A stretch of 64,000 nucleotides of DNA from Bacteroides sp. (GCA_017621035.1 JAGATY010000024.1:16588-80587), one strand, 5' to 3'; shown: positions 55,891 to 64,000, counted from the first letter of the stretch. The notes: generated from the letters alone by a model not told the origin. A program made the numbers and translations.

Positions 55891-57126
55891 ATGAGAAGAA
55901 AAGTATGGAGCATCCTCATGATGCTGACTATTGCCACCACTGTGTGGGCACAGCAGAAACCCAAATGGGCGGAAGAGGTAGACAAGTTGCAAGTGGAAAT
56001 CAATGAAAGCCGCAAGCAAAAACAGTGGAGCAAGTTGTCTGACTGCATGGCTAAGCAGGAGCAAGTATTCTATAGTCATCCCGAAGAGGAACGCATCAAG
56101 CATATCGGAATAAGCGAATTAAGCTCTAACTTCTATTACAACCTGGCCTGTTACTCCTCGCTGGCAGGCAAAGTGTCACGGGCACTGAAAGCCTTTGAGA
56201 AATATACTCAGATGGCAGTCAACAAGGAAACGGAAGTCAACTTCATCCATATACAGAGTGATACCGACCTAGACCCCATCCGCAACACCAAACGCTTCAA
56301 GGTGTGTCTGGAGAAACTACGCCCGCTGGGTGATCAGATACAGAAACTGAAAGATGCCTCCGGCTACCAGAAAGGTTCCGCTCCCGAGTCTCTGCGCTTC
56401 CGCTACATGGAACCGAATGACTCTAACCTGGTAATGCTCCGTCAGCACTACAACCTGGACAGTATAGCCGGTGCGGGCGATGAACTCTCCAAAATCAAGA
56501 ACCTGCTACACTGGGTACACGAAACGGTACGTCATGACGGAAGCTCCTCCAACCCCCAAGTAAAGAATACCCGCGCCATGATTGAACTCTGCCGGAAGGA
56601 GAACAGGGGTGTAAACTGCCGCATGATGGCACAGATGCTGGCGGAAGTCTATCTGGCTATGGGATTCAAGGCTCGCTTCGTCACCTGTATGCCGCGCGAC
56701 TTCATCAACGACTGCCACGTCATCACCACCGTCTACAGCTGCACCCTGAACAAATGGTTGTGGGTAGACCCCACCTTCGACGCCTACGTTACCGACGAAA
56801 ACGGCACTATGCTCTCCATTGCAGAAGTGCGTACCCGTCTGCGCAAAGGCCAGGAAGTACGTCTGAACGATTACGCCAACTGGAACCACCAAAGCAAGCA
56901 GACCAAGGAACACTACATTGATTACTACATGGCCAAGAACCTCTACTACATAGCCTGCATGGAGGAGAGCCGCTTCAATGCCGAGACTTGGGAAAAGGGG
57001 CGCAACTACCGCTACTTCATCCTCATGCCATACAAGGAAGTGGATAAAGAGATTGTGGGGATAGGAAGAGAATACATCCGCTTTACCGATGCTGATTGGT
57101 TCTGGCAATCGCCATATGAGAAGTAG
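55891..57126 (+). CDS. Transglutaminase-like domain protein, secreted
   Basis: 411 residues from the ATG at 55891 (MRRKVWSILMMLTIATTVWAQ); an upstream in-frame ATG lies inside the hairpin element. The signal peptide ends at VWAQ. Transglut_core triad: Cys243 (NRGVNCRMM), His276 (DCHVITTVYS), Asp293 (WVDPTFDAY). Related proteins cleave or cross-link peptides in the envelope. No operon partner is evident. Confidence 0.9.
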   Translation: MRRKVWSILMMLTIATTVWAQQKPKWAEEVDKLQVEINESRKQKQWSKLSDCMAKQEQVFYSHPEEERIKHIGISELSSNFYYNLACYSSLAGKVSRALKAFEKYTQMAVNKETEVNFIHIQSDTDLDPIRNTKRFKVCLEKLRPLGDQIQKLKDASGYQKGSAPESLRFRYMEPNDSNLVMLRQHYNLDSIAGAGDELSKIKNLLHWVHETVRHDGSSSNPQVKNTRAMIELCRKENRGVNCRMMAQMLAEVYLAMGFKARFVTCMPRDFINDCHVITTVYSCTLNKWLWVDPTFDAYVTDENGTMLSIAEVRTRLRKGQEVRLNDYANWNHQSKQTKEHYIDYYMAKNLYYIACMEESRFNAETWEKGRNYRYFILMPYKEVDKEIVGIGREYIRFTDADWFWQSPYEK

Positions 57127-57290
57127 AGATAGCAACTTCTTATTCCTGAGAATGAACAAAAAGAATACACATTTGTAGTAATTGTTCATACAGATTATTA
57201 CCATGTAGCGGATGATATTTTCCTGTACTATATCGTTTGAATAGATTTTTATCTATCTTTGTCACGTTGTAGAACGATTGCTAATGACTT

Positions 57291-57506
57291 ATGGATTCGA
57301 AAACATTGAACTTCACTATCTTTTGCATAGGTAGCGTGGCTGACTATCTAAAAATGAATGCACGCGATGTCTACCATCGTTTAAATGATTCCGGTATAAT
57401 AACCCATTATATCGTGCCATGCTATGACGTATTACATTCTTTTTCCAAAGAATACATTGTAGAAGATTTGGTTTCCTACATGAAGAAGAAAGGAGTATTG
57501 GCATGA
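57291..57506 (+). CDS. DUF3791 protein (first copy)
   Basis: 71 residues. Short helical protein with VADYLKMNARDVYHRLNDSGIITHYIVPCYDVLHSFSKEYIVEDLVSYMKKKG, matching DUF3791. The family is often adjacent to DUF3990 toxin-like proteins. Its stop overlaps the next ATG by 4 bp (ATGA), so it is translationally coupled. Proposed antitoxin-like role is an inference. Confidence 0.85.
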   Translation: MDSKTLNFTIFCIGSVADYLKMNARDVYHRLNDSGIITHYIVPCYDVLHSFSKEYIVEDLVSYMKKKGVLA

Positions 57507-57973
57507 TTCTTTATCATACATCCAACATAGTCGTTTCTCATCCCGATATAGAACATTCTCGTAACCATCTTGATTTCGGGAAAGGTTTCTATCTCACCGT
57601 ATTGAAAGAACAAGCAGAAAAATATGGGCAGCGGTTTTTGCGTAAAGGAGAAGAAGCCTATTTGAATGTCTATGAGCTGGATGCAGATTTAGATAACTTT
57701 ACTCGTATCTCTTTTGAATCATACAATGGAGAGTGGCTAGATTATATAACTGCTTGCCGCAAAGGACAGTCGCATCCTATATATGATATTGTAGAAGGAG
57801 GTATAGCAGATGATCAAGTTTTCGATACTATTGACCTCTATTTCTCAGGAATTTATAATAGGGAGCAAGCCTTAGACCAACTACGTTATAAACATCCCAA
57901 CCATCAACTATGCATCAGTAACCAACTGCTATTGGATAAACACCTGCATTTTGTGGAATCCATTAAACTTTAG
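57503..57973 (+). CDS. DUF3990 ADP-ribosyltransferase-like protein
   Basis: 156 residues. N-terminal LYHTSNIVVSHPDI carries the catalytic-type His, then LDFGKGFYLTVLKEQAEKYGQRFLRKGEEAYLNVYELD supplies the Tyr-containing strand. This is the H-Y-type ART fold of DUF3990. Enzymatic activity (target ADP-ribosylation) is inferred from fold. It lies between two DUF3791 genes, overlapping the first and 4 bp from the third, suggesting an operon with tight stoichiometry. Confidence 0.87.
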   Translation: MILYHTSNIVVSHPDIEHSRNHLDFGKGFYLTVLKEQAEKYGQRFLRKGEEAYLNVYELDADLDNFTRISFESYNGEWLDYITACRKGQSHPIYDIVEGGIADDQVFDTIDLYFSGIYNREQALDQLRYKHPNHQLCISNQLLLDKHLHFVESIKL

Positions 57974-57977
57974 AGTT

Positions 57978-58199
57978 ATGCAAGCTAATAAGATTATCCT
58001 CCAACATAAATATGCCCGCATAGTCAGCCTCTTTGCAGAGCATATGGGTATCTCCTATGAACAAGCTCTCGGGATGTTCTACGATTCCAAGACTTATGAA
58101 CTCATCAGTGAAGGCATTGCAGACCTACATTGCATGAGTGATGAGTATCTGGTAGATGAATTGCTTTTAGAATATAACAAAAGAGACGCCACCTCGTGA
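57978..58199 (+). CDS. DUF3791 protein (second copy)
   Basis: 73 residues from ATG 57978 (MQANKIILQHKYARIVSLFAEHMG). SLFAEHMGISYEQALGMFYDSKTYELISEGIADLHCMSDEYLVDELLLEY matches DUF3791; it is distinct from the first copy. It starts 4 bp after the DUF3990 stop. A shared bidirectional hairpin terminates the unit. Confidence 0.85.
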   Translation: MQANKIILQHKYARIVSLFAEHMGISYEQALGMFYDSKTYELISEGIADLHCMSDEYLVDELLLEYNKRDATS

Positions 58200-58210
58200 C
58201 GTCTCTTTTA
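58178..58210. terminator. Bidirectional terminator between DUF3791 and adk
   Basis: AAAAGAGACG / CGTCTCTTTT arms with T tails on both strands, overlapping the end of the last DUF3791 codon run. Confidence 0.85.
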
Positions 58211-58226
58211 TTTTATTAGGTATAAA

Positions 58227-58799
58227 TTATTTCACCTTGTCTACTGCCTCGCAAATCTCGGCGAAGATATCCTCCAGTTTGCCGAAGCCGTTGATATGCT
58301 GGTACTTGCCGTCTTGCTTATACCAGTCAATCAGGGGAGCCGTTTGATTGTGGTAAACAACCAGACGCTTCTTGATGTTCTCTTCGTTTTCATCTGCCCG
58401 ACCGCTTTCTTGTCCGCGCTTGATAAGACGAGCAATCAATTCCTCTTCGGGCACATCAAGGTCAAGCATGATGCTTACTTCCTGTCCGCGTTCGGCCAAC
58501 ACCTTTTTCAGTGCTTCTGCCTGCGGAATGGTGCGGGGGAATCCGTCGAAGATGACGCCCTTGCTATCCACAAAGCTATCCAGCACGCCGGCCAGAATGT
58601 TAATCATCAGTTCGTCGGGAATCAGCTGACCGTAGTCAATGTAGCTCTGTGCTGTCTTTCCCAGCTCCGTACCTTTTTTAATCTCTGCGCGCAGTACCTC
58701 CCCTGTTGAGATATGGTTGATACCGTACTTTTCTACAATCTTTTCACTCTGTGTACCCTTTCCTGAGCCGGGTCCACCAAAAATCACAATGTTTAGCAT
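58227..58799 (-). CDS. adk: Adenylate kinase
   Basis: 190 residues, short-lid type. It interconverts ATP+AMP and 2 ADP. P-loop GGPGSGKGTQ at 8-17, GQLIPDELM and FDGFPRTIPQAEAL, and the lid region RLIKRGQESGRADENEENIKKRL. The short lid lacks a zinc finger. Upstream is hpt on the same strand. Confidence 0.97.
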   Translation of the reverse strand: MLNIVIFGGPGSGKGTQSEKIVEKYGINHISTGEVLRAEIKKGTELGKTAQSYIDYGQLIPDELMINILAGVLDSFVDSKGVIFDGFPRTIPQAEALKKVLAERGQEVSIMLDLDVPEEELIARLIKRGQESGRADENEENIKKRLVVYHNQTAPLIDWYKQDGKYQHINGFGKLEDIFAEICEAVDKVK

Positions 58800-58958
58800 T
58801 TCATTCTAGTTATAAACCGCAAGTAGCACACTATGGGTCACGGTGTGGCAACTTGCCCTATTCAACTTGTATTTACCTATTCTTCGTCGTTACCCTGCCG
58901 GTTTCAGAAGAAGTCCGGTTCTTGTCTTCACCAGTCAGAAGCACATTCCGGCCGCTTC

Positions 58959-59495
58959 TCAATCCACAACGGTATAGATGTCTTTATAGTTTCGGCCCTG
59001 GTGGTCATAGTCCAGTCCATAGCCTACAATAAAGTCGTTGGGGATATTCATAGCCACATACTCGATGTTCAAAGGCACCTGCAGTTTTTCCGGTTTCACC
59101 AACAGAGAGGCAATATGAATTTCACTCGGGCTTCTGGTTCCCAACGTTTCCAGCAGACGTTGCATAGTGAGGCCTGTTTCCACAATGTCCTCCACAATAA
59201 CGATGCAGCGACCGGTCAGGTCTTCATTGATACCAATCACCTCGGTAATCTTTCCCGTAGACGCAATGCCCTGATAAGAGGCCAGCTTCACAAACGAAAT
59301 TTCGCAAGGAATGGTGATACGCTTCATCAAATCGGCAGTAAACATGAACGAACCGTTCAAGATGCTAAGAAAGATAGGATTCTTTCCCGCCAAGTCACGA
59401 TTGATTTCCTCGGCCACTCTGCTCACCTCTTTCAAGATGTCTTCCTCTCTGATTGAGATCGTAAACGTCTTGTCTTTAATCTGTATGTTACTCAT
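58959..59495 (-). CDS. hpt: Hypoxanthine phosphoribosyltransferase
   Basis: 178 residues. Purine salvage: hypoxanthine/guanine plus PRPP to IMP/GMP. PRPP motif CIVIVEDIVETGLTM, flexible loop SFVKLASYQG and GLDYDHQGRNYKDIYTVV at the C-terminus. It is co-oriented with adk and 160 bp upstream of it. Confidence 0.96.
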   Translation of the reverse strand: MSNIQIKDKTFTISIREEDILKEVSRVAEEINRDLAGKNPIFLSILNGSFMFTADLMKRITIPCEISFVKLASYQGIASTGKITEVIGINEDLTGRCIVIVEDIVETGLTMQRLLETLGTRSPSEIHIASLLVKPEKLQVPLNIEYVAMNIPNDFIVGYGLDYDHQGRNYKDIYTVVD

Positions 59496-59603
59496 AGTAG
59501 GGTTATTTATTGAAAAATTGTCGCAAAATTAACAAAATAATTCCACTTGAAACCTTTTTGCATCTATTTTTTGTGCGAATAGAAAGAAAATGCCTTTCCA
59601 GCC

Positions 59604-60242
59604 TTATTCTGCCTCTACCGGCAAGCCGATGCTGTTAGAAACTTCCGCTTCATCAGCCGAGCGCAAGGTCACGTAAGTCATCAGTTCATCCTTGCTCCAT
59701 CCCTTAGGCAGTTTCAAGTCGGCCTTACCGTCGGCACGTTTGGCTACATCCAGCTGAAAGAGAGAGGTTCTCTTCTGCAGATTATAGACTACCAACAGCA
59801 CCTTATCGTCACTTTCAGCATTACCTACCCCACTATTATCTATCCACGAGAAGTTCAGCTTGTCCCCAATTCGAAGCACTTCTGCCTTTTCTACCCCATT
59901 CAAGAAACCTATTGAGAGCATCACACGCTGCAAATCGATGCAGGGTTCTCCTGCCCCGTTTTCCGTCATACAACGTTTCATCAGGTAGGAAGTAGCCGCG
60001 TTGTAAGCACTTCGCCCTTGAGCATAATTCTTATAGCCTATGTGGATAAAAGGCATCAACGGCTTCAGAAACTCTATTACCAGCACTACTTTCCGACGCT
60101 GTTTCAACTGCTTGGGGGTGCGGGCATCGTTTATGCGGGCTGCCTGTACCCGAATCAAATTTTTACCATTGCGGCGAAAGCCTACTAAATTACCTACTTT
60201 ACCGCTGACACCACCTAAAAGTCCATCATTAACTGTTCCCAT
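59604..60242 (-). CDS. DUF6266 family protein
   Basis: 212 residues. N-terminal VNDGLLGGVSGKVGNLVGFRRNGKNLIRVQ and ARTPKQLKQRRK match DUF6266, a Bacteroidetes family of unknown function. Beta-rich C-terminal half. Stands alone. Confidence 0.85.
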   Translation of the reverse strand: MGTVNDGLLGGVSGKVGNLVGFRRNGKNLIRVQAARINDARTPKQLKQRRKVVLVIEFLKPLMPFIHIGYKNYAQGRSAYNAATSYLMKRCMTENGAGEPCIDLQRVMLSIGFLNGVEKAEVLRIGDKLNFSWIDNSGVGNAESDDKVLLVVYNLQKRTSLFQLDVAKRADGKADLKLPKGWSKDELMTYVTLRSADEAEVSNSIGLPVEAE

Positions 60243-60318
60243 AACTCCTCATTTTTAATGTTTATAAAATCTATATGTTTTCTCGGTCCCAAAGATATAC
60301 CTTTTCCGTAACATATTC

Positions 60319-60438
60319 AATATTGCTTCGATTTTTCTTCGGAATTTCCTTGATATTCCAGGTATTTATCAAAGAAATATCGAAGCAGTATTAAAGGTGT
60401 AACAAAGAAATATGGGAGGAGGTAGGGGGAAGATAGGG
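60319..60438. repeat. Palindromic intergenic element, copy 2
   Basis: TATTGCTTCGAT (60321-60332) is paired with ATATCGAAGCAGTA (60377-60390), then GGTAGGGGGAAGATAG. Read in reverse complement it aligns with copy 1 (2472-2608), sharing CTATCTTCCCCCTACC and TTCGATATTTCTT. It occupies the 349-bp gap between DUF6266 and nnrDE. Confidence 0.7.
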
Positions 60439-60517
60439 AGCAGATAGCCGGCAGAAGCACTGTTTATAAGGACAGAGGGAGGGAAGGGAAAGAGAAGTGC
60501 TTATTTATCCTTCACTT

Positions 60518-60548
60518 TTTGTTTTCAGCAGGCTTTCCGTTACCTTTG
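60518..60548 (+). promoter_or_regulatory. nnrDE promoter
   Basis: TTTG (60518-60521), 19 bp, TACCTTTG (60541-60548): textbook Bacteroides -33/-7. The ATG is 43 bp downstream. Confidence 0.7.
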
Positions 60549-60591
60549 TGCAGCCAAAAGGCAGCAATAAAATCAAAACAGCATCTGAAAC

Positions 60592-62103
60592 ATGAAGATA
60601 CTTCCCACTTCCCTTATCAAAGAGTTGGATGCACTGACCATCCAAGAAGAGCCCATCGCCTCCATTGAGCTGATGGAGCGGGCGGCTATGGCACTGACTG
60701 AGGCCATTTGCAGTCGATACCCCCATCCGGAGCAACCCTTTATCCTGTTTGCCGGGCCGGGAAACAATGGCGGTGACGCTCTGGCTGTAGCCCGTCTGAT
60801 GGCTGACCGGGGCTATCGACCGGAGGTATTTCTGTTCAATCCCAAGGGGAAATTGTCGGACGACTGTGCCACCAATCGGGAACGCTTGTTGGAAGAGGGA
60901 AGAGTAACACTGCACGAGGTAAACACACAGTTTGTCCCACCCCGACTGACAGCAGAGACGGTAGTGGTGGACGGGCTGTTTGGCAGCGGCCTGAACAAGC
61001 CTCTTTCCGGAGGGTTTGCCGCCGTGGTGCGCTTCATCAACACCTCGCCGGCAACGGTCATTTCCATCGACATGCCTTCCGGACTGATGGGGGAAGACAA
61101 CAGCTTCAATCAGCCCCAGCACATCATCCGGGCAGACCTCACCCTGAGCCTGCAGTTGCCAAAGCTGGCCTTCCTGCTGCCGGAAAACGAGACTTATGTG
61201 GGAGAATGGCAGTTGCTAGACATCGGACTGAGCAAGAAGGGTTTAGAGACATTGCAAACAGCCTATCAGTTGAGCGAGAGCAGCTACTTCAAAGGGCTGT
61301 TTCCTCGTCGGAACAAGTTTGCGCATAAAGGAGATTTCGGGCGGGCACTGCTTATTGCCGGCAGTGAGGGCATGGCCGGAGCGGCAGTACTGGCAGCTCG
61401 AGCCTGCCTGCGTTGCGGGGTGGGACTACTCACTACACACGTGCCTTTCTGCAACAATTTCATTCAGCAGACATCGGTTCCGGAGGCAATGACTGACATC
61501 GATGCCCACGAAAGGTTCTTCAGTGAGGCCGTGGACAGCGACCGCTACCGAGCTGTTGCCATCGGGCCGGGACTGGGTACGGCTCGCCTTACCGAGCAGG
61601 CCGTGCTGGAGCAGATTGGAACAACTCTCTGCCCCATGGTGATTGATGCCGATGCACTCAACCTGCTGGCCGGACATAGCGAGCTGTTGCAGCAACTTCC
61701 CAAAGGCAGCATACTGACTCCCCACCCCGGAGAGTTGGAGCGACTGGTTGGTAAGTGTACCGACGGCTATGAACGTCTGCAGCGGGCACGAGCATTGGCT
61801 GAGGAGAGCAAGGCGGTAGTGGTACTGAAAGGAGCCTACAGTGCTGTGATTGCTCCGGACGGCAACGTCTGGTTCAATCCCTCGGGAAATCCAGGAATGG
61901 CCACCGGAGGAAGTGGAGATGTGCTGACAGGCATCTTGCTTGCCCTGCTGGCACAAGGCATGGAGAGCCTCACAGCCGCCCGTCTGGGTGTCTATCTGCA
62001 TGGTGTGGCAGGCGACCTGGCAGCCCAATCGGTAGGAGAGACGAGCCTGATTGCCGGAGACCTCATCCGCATTCTGCCGGAGGCAATCAGCAGTATCAAA
62101 TAG
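60592..62103 (+). CDS. nnr: Bifunctional NAD(P)H-hydrate epimerase / ADP-dependent dehydratase
   Basis: 503 residues, typical fused length. It repairs hydrated NADH/NADPH. The epimerase domain (~1-215) has LFAGPGNNGGDALAVARLM; the dehydratase domain (~230-503) has GPGLGTARLTE, VIDADALNLLAG, STLTPHPGELERL-like ILTPHPGELERL and NPGMATGGSGDVLTG. Convergent with DUF5715 just 3 bp away. Confidence 0.96.
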   Translation: MKILPTSLIKELDALTIQEEPIASIELMERAAMALTEAICSRYPHPEQPFILFAGPGNNGGDALAVARLMADRGYRPEVFLFNPKGKLSDDCATNRERLLEEGRVTLHEVNTQFVPPRLTAETVVVDGLFGSGLNKPLSGGFAAVVRFINTSPATVISIDMPSGLMGEDNSFNQPQHIIRADLTLSLQLPKLAFLLPENETYVGEWQLLDIGLSKKGLETLQTAYQLSESSYFKGLFPRRNKFAHKGDFGRALLIAGSEGMAGAAVLAARACLRCGVGLLTTHVPFCNNFIQQTSVPEAMTDIDAHERFFSEAVDSDRYRAVAIGPGLGTARLTEQAVLEQIGTTLCPMVIDADALNLLAGHSELLQQLPKGSILTPHPGELERLVGKCTDGYERLQRARALAEESKAVVVLKGAYSAVIAPDGNVWFNPSGNPGMATGGSGDVLTGILLALLAQGMESLTAARLGVYLHGVAGDLAAQSVGETSLIAGDLIRILPEAISSIK

Positions 62104-62106
62104 AAC

Positions 62107-62772
62107 TCAATTCCGGCGGGTAGTGATGTGGAAGCAGCCCTGCTTCAGTTCATATTTAATATAGCAGCGATCGTCCTGGCGCAAGTCACGCAACACCTCG
62201 CTGAGCACCAGCTTCAGGGTGTCGGCCGAGACGCTTTGTTGCGGGCGACCATCTACCTCTTCCACCTTATCAAAGCGTTTCCAAGAGATGTCAAAGGTGG
62301 TACCATAGCGATGCACACTGTTGGCACTGGCGTTGATGTTGGTACGTCGCAAGCGCTTCACGTCGGCCTCGGTACGCAGCACTGAGGTGACAATGATGCG
62401 GTTCGGGTTCAAACCTTTGTTGGCCAGGGAGTCCAGAAAGTTGCGACCTATATCCTCCAGCAGGGAGGCAGCACCGGGAATCAGGTAGGGTATGGAGTGT
62501 GTCAGAGAGTCGACACTGTAATACTCGTTGTCTTCAATCAGGGTAAGTTTCTTCTTCAGATGTTCAGCCTCATCGCGGTCTTTCACGGAGGGGACACCAA
62601 TGGCCTGTGCAACCTCCAGATGCCGGTCATTCAAATCGCCAAAAGAGCGTTTGTAACTCACCACACCCCGAATGTTGTGAGGCTGGTTCATGCGCATGGA
62701 TTTATCGCGACAGCCGGCAAAAGCCGTGGAGAAGAGTAGAATAAGTAAAAGAAGTGTGTATTTCATATTCAT
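62107..62772 (-). CDS. DUF5715 lipoprotein, peptidase M15-like
   Basis: 221 residues from the ATG at 62772 (MNMKYTLLLLILLFSTAFAGC), with a lipobox AFAGC (start may be 62766). NSVHRYGTTFDISW contains the SxHxxGxxxD pattern of M15/VanY-type D-Ala-D-Ala peptidases, and CYIKYELKQGCFHITTR has a further histidine in the expected terminal position. This suggests a zinc peptidoglycan peptidase; activity is not known. Convergent with nnrDE. Confidence 0.75.
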   Translation of the reverse strand: MNMKYTLLLLILLFSTAFAGCRDKSMRMNQPHNIRGVVSYKRSFGDLNDRHLEVAQAIGVPSVKDRDEAEHLKKKLTLIEDNEYYSVDSLTHSIPYLIPGAASLLEDIGRNFLDSLANKGLNPNRIIVTSVLRTEADVKRLRRTNINASANSVHRYGTTFDISWKRFDKVEEVDGRPQQSVSADTLKLVLSEVLRDLRQDDRCYIKYELKQGCFHITTRRN

Positions 62773-63083
62773 TTGCTTGATAGACTTTGCAAAGGTAAAA
62801 GAAATGGGTAGCAGAAGCAAATTGTGTCGGGACAAATTCTTCTACGAGCAAGAATATGCAGTCTGGAGTAGTCTATCTTTCCACATATTAAATTCACGTT
62901 AGTTCATATCTGACACACGTTTTTTTGATTTAACTTTGGCATTGTTTGGTAACAATTTGAATAAGTTACATTTACTTCAAGATTAACCTTTACAAATATA
63001 AAGAATGCCTTGTTAGGGTAAGTTTTAAATAGGTCTTAACCATTTAATACACTCAAATATTAAAAATTAGAGACATTTTTAAA

Positions 63084-63118
63084 TGAAAAAGCCGTGAGGC
63101 ATCGGCCTTATTTTTCAT
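63084..63118. terminator. Hairpin in the intergenic region after DUF5715 start
   Basis: AAAAAGCCG / CGGCCTTATTTTT hairpin with T tails. The transcript it ends is unclear; I see no gene immediately upstream in + orientation. Confidence 0.5.
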
Positions 63119-63167
63119 CTTCCACTGTAGTATCTCGCAGATTTTATCTAAATTTGTAAAAAATATA

Positions 63168-63450
63168 GCTCACGAAGAACGTCCTTTTACTAAATAGTTC
63201 CTATATTTGCGATTGCTATCAGATGATAGCGGACATATTTAGGAAAGCGTTTAGCTTTTTCCATAATGGTGAATCTGGACAATTCATTTAATGTGTGGAA
63301 CAAAGTAAGGACGTTCTTCCTTTGGTGTTGTATATATGAATTATGCATATACATCCAAAGGTGTGAGCTGTTTCTTTTTCATCTACACATTAAGGCAAGT
63401 CCAGAGCCTACCATTATAGATTAAAAGTTATAGGCTCACACTTTTCTTTT
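63168..63450. other. Structured non-coding locus with inverted repeats (candidate invertible promoter or leader RNA)
   Basis: Perfect 13-bp inverted repeats GAAGAACGTCCTT (63174-63186) and AAGGACGTTCTTC (63307-63319) flank 120 bp. This holds a TATATTTG (63202-63209) promoter -7. Further pairings: CTGGAC/GTCCAG (63275-63280, 63399-63404), AATGTGTGG/CTACACATT (63290-63298, 63383-63391), ATAATGGT/ACCATTAT (63263-63270, 63410-63417), CCTTTGG/CCAAAGG (63319-63325, 63355-63361), and GTGTGAGC/GCTCACAC (63361-63368, 63434-63441) followed by a T-rich run. It lies upstream of the secreted gene at 63505. I see no coding frame in it. Confidence 0.7.
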
Positions 63451-63504
63451 TATGCCTTTGTTACATTCTTAATTACCATTTTGGGCCGAATGGATTTATT
63501 CGTT

Positions 63505-64000
63505 ATGAAAAAGTTTATTCTATTATTTGCTTTATTGGTAAGCAGTATGATTACCTTTGCTTTTGAAACGAGCTCAAACTTTGGTTTTGTGGAGCAATCC
63601 ACTGCCGAAGGTTATCAGCAGTATGTAGGAAAGAGTTTTTTTATTCGCCAAGCCTTTGGCAAATTAGAAACTTGGGAAAAATCAGGCTTCAAATTTAATG
63701 AAGATTTTGAAGGTAAAGTTTACACAATTAGCAAGATAACAGTAAAAGATGTAACCGTAAATGGCAAGCCAAACAAAGAGATTACAATTGTCGCAATAGC
63801 AAACGATGCAAAGAAGAAAATTAAATTCAAAGCATACGAAGAAGTTTCTGTAAAGTATAGCATTTGGAGCGGCATAAAACAATGGCCTCTTATTGCGTAT
63901 ATGCCAATCGTCTTTACAGAGCCATTCGAAGACTTTAAAAATAAGCATATAGGAGAAACCATTAAGCACGATATGGTAAAAGACCAATATGAAGTTATTG
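63505..64000 (+). CDS. Secreted protein of unknown function (partial, runs off right edge)
   Basis: At least 165 residues, open to the window end. The start MKKFILLFALLVSSMITFAFE is a clear signal peptide. The mature part (YVGKSFFIRQAFGKLETWEKSGFKFN, ISKITVKDVTVNGKPNKEITIVA) is beta-rich and AT-rich in codon use. No family recognised. It follows the structured region at 63168-63450, which may control it. Confidence 0.8.
   Translation, partial: MKKFILLFALLVSSMITFAFETSSNFGFVEQSTAEGYQQYVGKSFFIRQAFGKLETWEKSGFKFNEDFEGKVYTISKITVKDVTVNGKPNKEITIVAIANDAKKKIKFKAYEEVSVKYSIWSGIKQWPLIAYMPIVFTEPFEDFKNKHIGETIKHDMVKDQYEVI

Overview
The window looks like a chromosomal segment from Bacteroidales, most likely Bacteroides or a close relative. 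The evidence is gene content (GGGtGRT protein, DUF6266, DUF5715, DUF4847, C10 peptidase, M20C PepD, hybrid-two-component-like AraC regulator, many SpII lipoproteins), promoters with the TAnnTTTG -7 element, almost no strong Shine-Dalgarno sites, and numerous intergenic palindromes. Genus is an inference.

Layout. 1-2.4 kb: two GMP synthase paralogues in tandem (minus), the downstream one with a wrecked amidotransferase domain. 2.8-7.7 kb: secreted C10 cysteine protease, lipoprotein serpin, and a large uncharacterised membrane protein with EF-hand-like loops. 7.9-14.4 kb: gapA, M3 peptidyl-dipeptidase, DUF4847 lipoprotein, dCMP deaminase, S41 protease, 5-formyl-THF cyclo-ligase. 14.8-17.6 kb: DUF721 (DciA-like) and recF (minus), then a TPR membrane protein and ribH. 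17.7-18.9 kb: tRNA-Tyr, tRNA-Gly, a decayed stretch and a HEPN/MNT pair. 19.3-25.9 kb: lipoproteins, metH (no reactivation domain), smpB, Yip1-family and DMP19-like proteins. 26.1-27.9 kb: two-gene Fe-S scaffold/GGGtGRT operon. 28-35.8 kb: envelope proteins, an OmpH-like chaperone, pepD, beta-helix lipoprotein and EEP phosphatase. 35.8-43 kb: mechanosensitive channel, PAP2 phosphatase, LtaS-like enzyme, a stripped-down HTCS-type regulator and a GH10-like hydrolase. 43.3-51.9 kb: DUF1847, FKBP, split chromate transporter, uvrA, mnmA, metY and an Lrp regulator. 53-57 kb: cstA with a small partner, HigBA and a transglutaminase-like protein. 57.3-60.2 kb: a DUF3791-DUF3990-DUF3791 cassette, adk, hpt and DUF6266. 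60.6-64 kb: nnrDE, DUF5715, then a long structured non-coding stretch before a secreted protein that runs off the window.

The metabolic genes make a coherent core set: purines (guaA, hpt, adk), pyrimidine (dCMP deaminase), one-carbon/methionine (5-FCL, metH, metY with a neighbouring Lrp regulator), riboflavin and NAD(P)HX repair. Three toxin-antitoxin-like cassettes (HEPN/MNT, HigBA, DUF3791/DUF3990) are scattered among them.

The most unusual material is (i) the DUF3791-ART-DUF3791 cassette at 57.3-58.2 kb, (ii) the inverted-repeat/structured locus at 63.17-63.45 kb that could be an invertible promoter and/or a structured leader, (iii) several intergenic arrays of near-palindromic units with exact periods of 24, 41 and 46 bp, (iv) the GATase-dead GuaA paralogue, and (v) a membrane-anchored AraC regulator that looks like a hybrid two-component system reduced to its end pieces.
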